50,739 nucleotides of DNA, from contig CAXFOB010000037.1 in assembly GCA_964004625.1 (NCBI GenBank), positions 1 through 50,739 of the forward strand, in the 5' to 3' direction. Origin of the DNA: GCA-002697625 sp002697625. Its GTDB lineage: Bacteria; Bacteroidota; Bacteroidia; Flavobacteriales; BACL11. The notes beneath the pieces were generated by a model. That model worked only from the letters and a program-made list of their open reading frames with translations, ran no database searches and was not told where the DNA came from. Of this stretch, positions 1 to 7,301 are shown one piece after another. Within the stretch, counting starts at the first letter, position 1. Each line of letters opens with the position of its first letter. The translations under genes were made by a program, and so were the position numbers.

Positions 1-605
1 CCTAAGAAATTTCCTAACGAGAAATTCATTCCTGGTGCTTGGTTGTCAACTCCATCAATTATTTGTAAAGAACGAACTGGAGAGGTGCTATTAAACCCTC
101 TCGTGTTGATAATCTTAAAGCCTAAACTTGCTGCAGAAATATCTACACCTTTTAAAGCTCCTAATCCATCATAAAAATTTGCAGAAGGAGTTTCCTTAAT
201 AGCTAAAATATCTAAGGATTCTACGGTAAGAGGACTTTCTTTTTGTTTTTCTGTAAGTCTAGAGTCTACTATCTTAACTTCTTTTAATATTTTATTATTT
301 GATTTTAAATAGATATCATAAAACCCTTTTTTGTTAATCCACTCTTCTTCTTTTATTGTAATAATTTGAGTAGAATACCCCATATAACTTACAGTAAGTT
401 TAATGGGAAAAGTTTTAGAAGGAATATTTATTTCATAGTTTCCATCAAAATCAGTCGTTACTCCAACATTTTGTAATTTCCACACAACATTTGCTCCTAT
501 AAGATTTTCTTTGGTTAATTTGTCCGAAATTTTACCCTTAATCACTATTTGAGATAAACAAATTTGAGAAATAAGTAAAGAAAAAAGGAGTAAAACTCTA
601 TTCAT
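1..605 (-). CDS. TonB-dependent receptor, N-terminal part (runs off left edge)
   Basis: Only the first ~201 residues are visible; the gene continues beyond base 1. Translation from the ATG at 605 gives a signal peptide (MNRVLLLFSLLISQICLSQ), then a carboxypeptidase regulatory-like beta-sandwich (about residues 20-100, with GANVVW and VTTDFDGNYEI), then the start of a TonB plug domain (residues ~110 on, with FNSTSPVRSLQIIDGVDNQAPG). This is the standard Bacteroidota outer-membrane receptor layout, in which the leader domain precedes the plug and a 22-strand barrel. Family knowledge says such receptors import siderophores, vitamins, glycans or peptides using TonB energy. The substrate cannot be told from this part, and no SusD-like partner is visible inside the window. 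It is divergent from the aminotransferase at 642, with only 36 bp between them. Confidence 0.9.
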   Translation of the reverse strand, partial: MNRVLLLFSLLISQICLSQIVIKGKISDKLTKENLIGANVVWKLQNVGVTTDFDGNYEINIPSKTFPIKLTVSYMGYSTQIITIKEEEWINKKGFYDIYLKSNNKILKEVKIVDSRLTEKQKESPLTVESLDILAIKETPSANFYDGLGALKGVDISAASLGFKIINTRGFNSTSPVRSLQIIDGVDNQAPGMNFSLGNFL

Positions 606-641
606 ATAAATAATTTCTATTAATTCGCAAGATAATATTTT

Positions 642-1469
642 ATGGGTAAATATATATTACATAATCAAGATTTGTTGAGAAAGGAGGAATTCTCTCTTAA
701 GATGGATAATAGGTCTTTTTTATATGCTGATGGTTTTTTTGAGACAATTAAAGTGATCAATTTTAAATGTTTTAATTTCACTCATCATTTTAAAAGAATT
801 GAAAATTCATGTAATTTATTTAAGTTTAATTTTAATATTTCTGAATCTGTTTTAAAGACTTTGCTAGATAAATTAGCGAAGGAAAATAATGTTATCGGAG
901 GGAGGATAAGAGTGGTTTTCTTTAGAGATTCTGGAGGAAAGTACTTACCTTTAGATAATTCCTCAAGTTTTGTTGCAGAAATAGAATCTGGTGAAAATTA
1001 TTTTTCTTTTAATAAAAATGGATTAGAAATTGGATTGTATAATCAAATCAAAAAGGGAATAAATCCACTTTCTAATTGTAAGTCTACATCTGCAACTATT
1101 TCAGTATTTGCTTCCATTTATGCAAAAGAAAATAATTGGGATGATTGTTTCATTGTCAATTCTGATAATAATATTATACAGAGTTCTAACTCTAATTTGT
1201 TTGTAGTTTTAGACAATCAATTATACACCCCTCCTACAAAAGATGCTTGTGTAGATGGAACAATGAGAAATTTTATAATTCAGAATTTTGATGTACAAGA
1301 AAGATCTATCACAGAAAAGGAATTATTAGATGTGGATGAATTATTTCTAACTAATGCGATACAAGGAGTTAGGTGGGTGGGAAAATTTATGCAAAAAAAA
1401 TACCAATCTCACAACATTGCAAGATTGGTATTTGATAAATTGAATTCTGAGACTTATTTACAGTCATAA
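642..1469 (+). CDS. Fold-type IV PLP aminotransferase (aminodeoxychorismate lyase / branched-chain aminotransferase-like)
   Basis: A 275-residue class IV PLP enzyme. Visible marks are RSFLYADGFFETIKV near the N-terminus, RIRVVFFR near 88-95, Lys147 in SNCKSTSA as the expected Schiff-base lysine, and the SNSNLFVV and GTMRNFII segments. Family members are branched-chain amino acid aminotransferases, D-amino acid aminotransferases and 4-amino-4-deoxychorismate lyase (PabC, folate synthesis). The short length and single-copy setting fit a PabC-like enzyme, but this is inference. Oddity: the Glu that contacts the PLP ring nitrogen in branched-chain and D-amino acid aminotransferases (EGS..N motif) is read here as Gln180 (QSSNSN). 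The 3' end overlaps the convergent lipoprotein gene by 16 bp. Confidence 0.85.
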   Translation: MGKYILHNQDLLRKEEFSLKMDNRSFLYADGFFETIKVINFKCFNFTHHFKRIENSCNLFKFNFNISESVLKTLLDKLAKENNVIGGRIRVVFFRDSGGKYLPLDNSSSFVAEIESGENYFSFNKNGLEIGLYNQIKKGINPLSNCKSTSATISVFASIYAKENNWDDCFIVNSDNNIIQSSNSNLFVVLDNQLYTPPTKDACVDGTMRNFIIQNFDVQERSITEKELLDVDELFLTNAIQGVRWVGKFMQKKYQSHNIARLVFDKLNSETYLQS

Positions 1470-1762
1470 TATATTCTAAAGTCATTAACTCCACTACTGT
1501 CAGTGTCATATTCTTGAGAATAATCCTGGTTTTCTGTAAGTTCATCATCACAATATTCTTTATTAAGTAATTGTATTGAGTCTGTAGAGTTCCAATACTG
1601 ATCCCATGAATCGAATCCTTGCAAAACTGCTGCTAACTCATATATTGGAGATACATTTTCATTATTAATGTATTCATACTTTATTTCACAATCTTGACAT
1701 TTTTCACACGAAGTGAAAGTAAATACAGTAACTACTGCAAGTAATAAAAGTTTTGTTTTCAT
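1454..1762 (-). CDS. Small Cys-rich lipoprotein, function unknown
   Basis: A 102-residue protein with a lipoprotein signal (MKTKLLLLAVVTVFTFTSC, lipobox FTSC), so it should be acylated on Cys19 and placed in the envelope. The mature protein starts CEKCQDCE, three cysteines spaced two apart, and has further cysteines at EYCDDE and at the C-terminus (YYDCK). The rest is acidic and Tyr/Asn-rich. I do not recognise a family. A perfect -7 box lies upstream (1785-1792) and twelve A residues directly precede the ATG. Its end overlaps the convergent aminotransferase gene by 16 bp. It is probably a real gene because it combines a good lipobox, a promoter and an undisturbed frame. Confidence 0.75.
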   Translation of the reverse strand: MKTKLLLLAVVTVFTFTSCEKCQDCEIKYEYINNENVSPIYELAAVLQGFDSWDQYWNSTDSIQLLNKEYCDDELTENQDYSQEYDTDSSGVNDFRIYYDCK

Positions 1763-1784
1763 TTTTTTTTTTTTAGTTATAATG

Positions 1785-1792
1785 CAAATATA
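1785..1792 (-). promoter_or_regulatory. -7 promoter box TATATTTG for the small lipoprotein gene
   Basis: Exact match to the Bacteroidota -7 element TAnnTTTG on the minus strand, 22 bp upstream of the ATG at 1762. No clear TTTG -33 element is seen. The gap to the start codon is almost all A (positions 1763-1774), typical of A-rich Bacteroidota leaders. Confidence 0.6.
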
Positions 1793-1797
1793 TAATA

Positions 1798-3501
1798 TTA
1801 ATAGAGAACCTTTATTTTTGAATTAGTTATCTTTATTATTTCATTTTCTAAAATACAAGTATCTTCCACCAATTTTTGTCCTCTTTTTAGGATGTCTGAA
1901 ACAAAGGATTTATCCTTACAATCTCCACAATTAATTTTAACATTTAAGAAGGCTCCCATAACTGCGGTTCTTGCGCAAAGTGCTCCAACCCCTGCGTCAG
2001 TTACCGAATTAGGATTTCCAATGTCCGCCATAGCTTTCATAACTTCCATTGAATTGTAAGCAGTTTCCATAACCTTAAAAGGAGTGAGGATGGCATATTT
2101 AGTTGCTTCCTGAATTGCTTCTGTTCTTTTTGCTTTATCTTCTTCCGAATCTTTTGGTAATCTAAATGCATCCATTATTTTATTAAATGCATTGGTGTCT
2201 TCATCTACTAAATCTAGTAAAATCTTTTGATAAGACATTCCTTTTTCTGCCCAGTCTGAAAATTCTTCCCATCTATCATCCCATCCTCTTTTGTGTGCAG
2301 AAAGATTAGCGACCATTGTTCCAAGTGCAATTCCCATAGCTCCACAATATGCAGATATAGATCCTCCACCAGGTGCAGGACTTTCGCTTGCAGTTTCATC
2401 AGTAAAATCCGTTAAACTCATATTAACTAAAGGTTTATTAGTGTCATCATCTAACATGTATTCAATCACTCTTTCTTTAGGGTCAAAAGGAGCTAATTCA
2501 TCTAATCCTAGTGATTTGATTGCAATTTTTATAATTTCAGATTCATGAATTCCTGTAGATCGTTCTTGTTGTCTTAAGAAATATTTTCCTGCATCAACCA
2601 ATACTTTTTTAGGAACTAATCCTACTAACTCTGATCCTGTAACACGCATTCCTCTTGCCTGTGCTCTTTCACAAGTTTTTTCAAATACTTCATGTAATGG
2701 GGAAATATTGATATTTGTAAGATTATAAGAGATTTGAGCCACTCCATATTCATCAATAAACCATCCTATTCCTTTGACAGATTTAAATAATCCTGGAGTT
2801 TTTAAAGGATTTCCATCTTTGTCTTTCATTATTTTCCCAGATATAGTTCCTCCTTCTCTTTTAATTCTTCCTGCTTCACGAATATCAAAAGCTACAGCAT
2901 TAGCTCTTCTAGTAGAAGTAGTATTTAAATTTACATTGTAAGCAACTAAGAAGTCACGCGCAGAAATTGCAGTAGCTCCAGAATTTTCTACAGACTTATT
3001 AAATTCAGCAGGTCCGAAATCTGGTTTCCATTGTGGGTCAATTAATTTTTTAGAAAGTCCTTCATATTCTCCTAGTCGGCAATTTGCTAAATTTTTTCTT
3101 TTTTCTTCTTGAGCAGCAGCTTCATAATGATAGACAGGAATACCAAGTTCTTTCCCAACTCTTTCTCCTAGTTTGTGTGCCCAATTTACTGTTTCTTCTA
3201 TACTAATATTTGCAATTGGAACTAGTGGACAGACATCAGTAGCTCCCATCCTTGGATGTTCTCCAGTGTGCTTGCTCATATCAATTAGTTCTTGAGCTTT
3301 TTGGATTAAAAGAAATGCTGCATCTATTACCTTTTGAGGCTCTCCAACAAAAGTAATTACCGTTCTGTTTGTTGCTTTTCCAGGATCTACATTTAATAGT
3401 TTTACTCCATCAATCTCTTTTACTATTTGTGAAATTATTTTTATTTTTTCTTCATCTCTTCCTTCAGAGATATTTGGAACACATTCAATAAGTTGTTTCA
3501 T
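1798..3501 (-). CDS. ftcD: Bifunctional glutamate formimidoyltransferase / formimidoyl-THF cyclodeaminase
   Basis: 567 residues covering both activities of FTCD. Residues 1-~330 are the formiminotransferase, with CVPNISEGRD at the start and catalytic His82 within GEHPRMGATDVCP. Residues ~362-567 are the cyclodeaminase, with SESPAPGGGSISAYCGAMG. The enzyme moves the formimino group from N-formimino-glutamate to tetrahydrofolate and then releases ammonia to give 5,10-methenyl-THF, in the cytosol. It normally ends the histidine-degradation pathway, but no hutH, hutU or hutI is in this window. Here it stands alone, divergent from queE across 74 bp that hold both promoters. Length and motifs are complete and the assignment is firm. 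Confidence 0.96.
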   Translation of the reverse strand: MKQLIECVPNISEGRDEEKIKIISQIVKEIDGVKLLNVDPGKATNRTVITFVGEPQKVIDAAFLLIQKAQELIDMSKHTGEHPRMGATDVCPLVPIANISIEETVNWAHKLGERVGKELGIPVYHYEAAAQEEKRKNLANCRLGEYEGLSKKLIDPQWKPDFGPAEFNKSVENSGATAISARDFLVAYNVNLNTTSTRRANAVAFDIREAGRIKREGGTISGKIMKDKDGNPLKTPGLFKSVKGIGWFIDEYGVAQISYNLTNINISPLHEVFEKTCERAQARGMRVTGSELVGLVPKKVLVDAGKYFLRQQERSTGIHESEIIKIAIKSLGLDELAPFDPKERVIEYMLDDDTNKPLVNMSLTDFTDETASESPAPGGGSISAYCGAMGIALGTMVANLSAHKRGWDDRWEEFSDWAEKGMSYQKILLDLVDEDTNAFNKIMDAFRLPKDSEEDKAKRTEAIQEATKYAILTPFKVMETAYNSMEVMKAMADIGNPNSVTDAGVGALCARTAVMGAFLNVKINCGDCKDKSFVSDILKRGQKLVEDTCILENEIIKITNSKIKVLY

Positions 3502-3519
3502 TATAAATTTATTTGTTCT

Positions 3520-3541
3520 TGCAAAGATAGAATTCTTTGCA
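3520..3541. promoter_or_regulatory. Perfect 8-bp dyad between ftcD and queE promoters (candidate operator)
   Basis: TGCAAAGA, six bases, TCTTTGCA: a perfect inverted repeat of 22 bp. The left arm contains most of the ftcD -7 box (minus strand TATCTTTG, 3522-3529) and the right arm contains the TTTG at 3536-3539 that fits the queE -33 element. A protein bound here would cover both divergent promoters. The symmetry may partly reflect the two promoter elements sharing TTTGC, so operator function is inference. Confidence 0.4.
3522..3529 (-). promoter_or_regulatory. -7 promoter box TATCTTTG for ftcD
   Basis: Exact TAnnTTTG on the minus strand followed by C, 20 bp upstream of the ftcD ATG at 3501. 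No TTTG is seen at the usual -33 distance. Confidence 0.6.
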
Positions 3542-3569
3542 TTTTACTTCATATAAAATCTTACTTTTG
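3536..3569 (+). promoter_or_regulatory. queE promoter: TTTG (-33) and TACTTTTG (-7)
   Basis: TTTG at 3536-3539 and an exact TAnnTTTG at 3562-3569, separated by 22 bp. The -7 box ends only 6 bp before the ATG at 3576, so the transcript should begin at or within a few bases of the start codon. The box lies inside the longer reading frame that opens at 3537, which argues that the true start is 3576. Confidence 0.65.
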
Positions 3570-3575
3570 CCATAT

Positions 3576-4196
3576 ATGAATTCAGAATTAGAAAAAGGAA
3601 CTATTCTTCCGTTAATGGAATCTTTTTATACTATTCAAGGGGAAGGATTTTACACAGGAAGTTCTGCTTATTTTTTGCGAATAGGTGGATGTGATGTAGG
3701 ATGTCATTGGTGTGATGTAAAAGAAAGTTGGGATGAGTCGCTTCACTCTCCAATTTCTGTAGAGGAAATGTTGGCTCCAATTTCTGATTTTCCTACAAAA
3801 ACTGTTGTTGTTACAGGAGGGGAACCTTTAATGTGGAATATGAGATTCTTAACATCAAAGTTAAAAGAAAAAGGTTTAAATAGACATTTAGAAACTTCGG
3901 GAAGTCATAAACTAAGTGGTGAATGGGATTGGATTTGTCTGTCTCCAAAAAAATTCCAGAAACCTTTGGAAACAATAAAACCCATAGCAGATGAGTTAAA
4001 AATAATAGTGAAAAACAAATCTGACTTTAAATGGGCGGAGAAGCAAAGATTAGAGGTTTCTAAAAACTGCAAACTATATCTACAACCAGAGTGGAGTAAT
4101 AAAGAAGATATGATTCCATTAATAATTGATTATGTAATGGAAAATCCAGCATGGAAAATCTCATTACAAACACATAAATATTTACAAATTCCTTAA
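3576..4196 (+). CDS. queE: 7-carboxy-7-deazaguanine synthase (radical SAM)
   Basis: 206 residues from the ATG at 3576. The frame is open from an ATG at 3537, but that would place the promoter -7 box inside the gene and add a tail not expected in the family. The radical-SAM cluster is C-X3-C-X2-C at Cys39, Cys43 and Cys46 (GGCDVGCHWCDVKESW), preceded by FYTIQGEGFYTG and followed by VVTGGEPLMWN for SAM binding. QueE turns 6-carboxytetrahydropterin into 7-carboxy-7-deazaguanine on the route from GTP to queuosine. The other que genes are not in the window. The stop codon abuts the ATG of the OmpA/propeller gene at 4197, so the two are probably co-transcribed. Confidence 0.93.
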   Translation: MNSELEKGTILPLMESFYTIQGEGFYTGSSAYFLRIGGCDVGCHWCDVKESWDESLHSPISVEEMLAPISDFPTKTVVVTGGEPLMWNMRFLTSKLKEKGLNRHLETSGSHKLSGEWDWICLSPKKFQKPLETIKPIADELKIIVKNKSDFKWAEKQRLEVSKNCKLYLQPEWSNKEDMIPLIIDYVMENPAWKISLQTHKYLQIP

Positions 4197-5825
4197 ATGA
4201 AAAATTTAATTCTATTATTTGTTTTTATTCCTTTCTTCTTGTTCTCTCAAACTAAGAGAGATTTGAAAAAGTACAATAATATTTTAGAGTTAATAGAACA
4301 AAATGAATTAGAAATAGCTTTAGTTGAAACTTATAAACTTCTAGATCAAAATAAAGAATGGAAAAAGCTTAATTTACTTTTATCTAAGATTAAATTTAAA
4401 GAAGGGGATTTTGAAGAAGGTGAAAAATATTTCTTGAAATATTACTCTATATATTCTAAGAAAAACGATTTAGCTATTTTCCAACTTTCTCATATTTTTT
4501 ATACAAATGGAATGTATGAGAAAGCATTAAAATATCTTTTAATTTCTCAAGATTTATCGGAAGATGAGGATAAAAACAAAAGATTAATAAATAATTGCAA
4601 GTTTGCAATTGACGCAATGGAAAACCCTGTTGAATTTGTGTATGAAAATATGGGTGAAAATATAAATACCGAACATGCAGAATATCTTCCTTTTATCTCT
4701 GCAGATGGAGAGGACTTTATTTTCACAAGACTATTGCCAAATAAGGATGGAGAATTACAAGAAGATTTTTATTCTTCCGTACAATCAGAAAGTACTTGGA
4801 GTTTGGCACAAGAAATGGATATTAATACAGAGGGAAATGAGGGGTCTATTTGTATTTCTCCAAATGGAAATTATTTGATTTATACTGCATGTAATAGATT
4901 AGATACTAGAGGAAGGTGTGATTTGTATATTTGTGTAAAACAAATGGATGGTAGTTGGAGTAAGGCAGAAAATTTGAGTAGTATAAATACAAGGTATTGG
5001 GAAAGTCAGGCTTATTTTTCTCCTGACATGAAGTATTTATATTTTGTAAGTGATAGGAGAGGGGGGTTTGGAGGAGATGATATTTGGAGATCTGAAATTA
5101 CAAAATTTGGTTTTTCTGAGCCAGAAAACTTAGGACCAACAATTAATACTTTAAATGATGAGATGTCTCCATTTTTACATACAGATAATGTGACATTTTA
5201 TTTTGCATCTGAAGGACATACAGGTATGGGAGATTTTGATTTGTTTGTGAGTAAAAGAAAACATTCAGATACATCATGGTTGTATCCAGAGAATCTAGGA
5301 TATCCAGTCAATACATATAAAACAGAGAATTCATTAGCGGTATCTTCAGATGGAAAGACTGCCTATTTTGTTTCTGATAGGGAAGGTTTTGGGAAAGAGG
5401 ATGTCTTTTTCTTTGAATTACCAGAAGACAAAAGAGCAGAAGTATTATCTAATTTAGAATTAGAAATAATAAGTCAAGAATATGGAGATGAGATTGTTTT
5501 AAGGAATGTATTATTTGATACAGATTCTTATGTGTTGTTAGATCGTTCATTTCAAGAATTAAATATCTTATTGGATTATCTTCAGAGTAATCCTTCCGTA
5601 AACATACATATTGAAGGACATACGGATAATGTTGGAGGAAGAGAACGAAACCTAGTATTGTCAGAAAATAGAGCAAAAGAAGTTTTTTATTATTTGCAAG
5701 AAAGAGGTATTCCCTCTGATAGGTTAAGTTTTAAGGGATATGGAGAGAGTAAGCCGATAGATAGTAATAAAACAGAATTAGGAAGAAGTAACAATAGAAG
5801 AACTTCTTTTAGTATTGTTGAATAA
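4197..5825 (+). CDS. OmpA-family protein with TPR and beta-propeller (PorE-like, no CRD)
   Basis: 542 residues. A signal peptide (MKNLILLFVFIPFFLFSQ) is followed by a TPR-like helical part (~20-140), a PD40/WD40-like propeller (~150-400, repeated motifs such as FISADGEDFIFTR, YFSPDMKYLYFVSDRRGG and AVSSDGKTAYFVSDREGFG) and a C-terminal OmpA peptidoglycan-binding domain (~437-542; NVLFDTDSYVL, EGHTDNVGG, GYGESKPI, SNNRRT). This order matches the T9SS protein PorE, which ties the PorKN ring complex to the cell wall. PorE also carries a carboxypeptidase-regulatory-like fold between propeller and OmpA, for which there is no room here. It is therefore either a shortened PorE or one of the many related Bacteroidota OmpA/propeller proteins. 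It begins directly at the queE stop codon and overlaps the ostA-like gene by 17 bp at the tail. Confidence 0.82.
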   Translation: MKNLILLFVFIPFFLFSQTKRDLKKYNNILELIEQNELEIALVETYKLLDQNKEWKKLNLLLSKIKFKEGDFEEGEKYFLKYYSIYSKKNDLAIFQLSHIFYTNGMYEKALKYLLISQDLSEDEDKNKRLINNCKFAIDAMENPVEFVYENMGENINTEHAEYLPFISADGEDFIFTRLLPNKDGELQEDFYSSVQSESTWSLAQEMDINTEGNEGSICISPNGNYLIYTACNRLDTRGRCDLYICVKQMDGSWSKAENLSSINTRYWESQAYFSPDMKYLYFVSDRRGGFGGDDIWRSEITKFGFSEPENLGPTINTLNDEMSPFLHTDNVTFYFASEGHTGMGDFDLFVSKRKHSDTSWLYPENLGYPVNTYKTENSLAVSSDGKTAYFVSDREGFGKEDVFFFELPEDKRAEVLSNLELEIISQEYGDEIVLRNVLFDTDSYVLLDRSFQELNILLDYLQSNPSVNIHIEGHTDNVGGRERNLVLSENRAKEVFYYLQERGIPSDRLSFKGYGESKPIDSNKTELGRSNNRRTSFSIVE

Positions 5826-7299
5826 TATCTTGCTTATTTTTTGGTTTTTCGTCCATTCTCCAAATAAATCCATCTAAATATTTATCACTTTCTATAACAT
5901 CTTGATAAGGAATAGTAGTAGAAGTTGGGATAGTTTTATAATTAATCGTAGAAAGTTTACCCTCATCCATAAGTATAGTAATGTCGGTAGAAATTGCCTT
6001 GTTAATTCCTATTTTTTCTTTTGTTTTATCATCCTCAATTAAAAATAATGATTGACCATTTCCAAAAATATCTAATTTATTCAATTTGTTTTTAGTAAAC
6101 CATGCGGTCATATTCTTACCTTTAATTTGATTGTAATGAAGGCTGTCTGCTAAAGTGATAATAATAGGTTTAGGATAAAAGTTCATACTTTCTATATTCT
6201 GTTTTATGATATTGATTTGCATGGTGTCAGATGTGATTTGCATTTCGTCAACCCATAAAACAGGATGATGAAAGAGTTCGACAATAGAATCAGAAATACT
6301 ATAATATAAAGAGTCACATTTTCCTTGAAAATCTGTTTTATACATTTTCACATCTGGTGAAGCTGTAATATATTCTGACTTTCCAGAGATGCTGATAAAT
6401 TTTTGAGCAGTTATAAATAAGGTGTCTTCATTCATTATAAGGTTTAACAATGCCTTCTTTGTTACTTCAATTTTATTTTCATTTTCAAAATATTCTGCCA
6501 AATCTCCATTTACTAATATATTATTTGTAGAATCATACATAGAGATGTTGTTTATGGCTTGTCCGTAACCCATGTTTCTATTGTAAAATAAACTATCTCC
6601 TTGTACTAATTGTTCTCCATTTGAGATATATGCATTTTCTCTAAATTGAGAGATATCCGTAGTAGTATTGTACCAACCGTTTTCACAATATATTGTATTT
6701 TCCTCTGAAAAAATATAAGATGGACCTAAAAAATAAGTTGTTTTATGTATAGAGTTATAATTAAGAGTATCAGTTTCAACAGAGTAATTGACCGATTTTA
6801 CTTTGACATTTTTTTTAAAATAAAATACATGAGTTTTTGTATTATAAATTCCCTTTTCTGAAGACAGCGTTAAATCTTTTTCTGTAATAACTCCTCTAGA
6901 AGGATAATGAGCAATATTAGTTTCTAAATTAAAAAACACTTCATCTGTACTAAGTTGAGTGTGTTTGTCTTTTAATAATACACCTCCACTTAAATGAGCA
7001 ATGTTTTTATTTCCATCATAAACAAGTTTTTTCCCATTTACGTTTAATGTATCCCCTTTATTAATAGATACATTGTTATAGGCAATCATCTTATTTTCTT
7101 TCATATAATGATGAGAGTAATCACAACTCATTATAGTGTTATTATGAGAAAATCTAACATTTCCAGTACATATCCAGTAGTCAGAATTTTTCGGGCCACT
7201 AGTTAGTGTGTCCGCATGAACTAACTCTATTTTTTCAGGACTTTGAGCATAACAATTAACACTTAAAAATAGTATTAATATGTTAGTTATGTATTTCAA
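5809..7299 (-). CDS. OstA-like (LptA/LptD N-domain type) envelope protein
   Basis: 496 residues with a signal peptide (MKYITNILILFLSVNCYAQ). The body is a run of short beta-jellyroll repeats typical of the OstA/LptA fold: WICTGNVRFSHNN, MIAYNNVSINKGDTL, LVYDGNKNIAHLSGGVLLKD, IYCENGWYNTTTDISQF and similar. Family members carry lipopolysaccharide across the periplasm or form the periplasmic part of LptD. In Bacteroidota this longer OstA-like protein is usually annotated as an LPS-transport protein. The ATG lies 2 bp after the purA stop, so it is the last gene of the glyA-rel-fur-purA run. The pairing of an envelope gene with purA is an operon arrangement and says little about shared function. 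Confidence 0.82.
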   Translation of the reverse strand: MKYITNILILFLSVNCYAQSPEKIELVHADTLTSGPKNSDYWICTGNVRFSHNNTIMSCDYSHHYMKENKMIAYNNVSINKGDTLNVNGKKLVYDGNKNIAHLSGGVLLKDKHTQLSTDEVFFNLETNIAHYPSRGVITEKDLTLSSEKGIYNTKTHVFYFKKNVKVKSVNYSVETDTLNYNSIHKTTYFLGPSYIFSEENTIYCENGWYNTTTDISQFRENAYISNGEQLVQGDSLFYNRNMGYGQAINNISMYDSTNNILVNGDLAEYFENENKIEVTKKALLNLIMNEDTLFITAQKFISISGKSEYITASPDVKMYKTDFQGKCDSLYYSISDSIVELFHHPVLWVDEMQITSDTMQINIIKQNIESMNFYPKPIIITLADSLHYNQIKGKNMTAWFTKNKLNKLDIFGNGQSLFLIEDDKTKEKIGINKAISTDITILMDEGKLSTINYKTIPTSTTIPYQDVIESDKYLDGFIWRMDEKPKNKQDIIQQY

Positions 7300-7301
7300 T
7301 T

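Noticed and set aside
2291..2548. Plus-strand open frame inside ftcD
   Set aside because: Antisense shadow of a well-conserved gene, with no promoter or recognisable protein features.
3537..3575. Longer queE start at 3537
   Set aside because: The added 13 residues cover a perfect -7 box with a -33 partner, and the family starts near the shorter Met.
3502..3575. preQ1 riboswitch in front of queE
   Set aside because: The predicted transcript starts within a few bases of the ATG, leaving no room for an aptamer.
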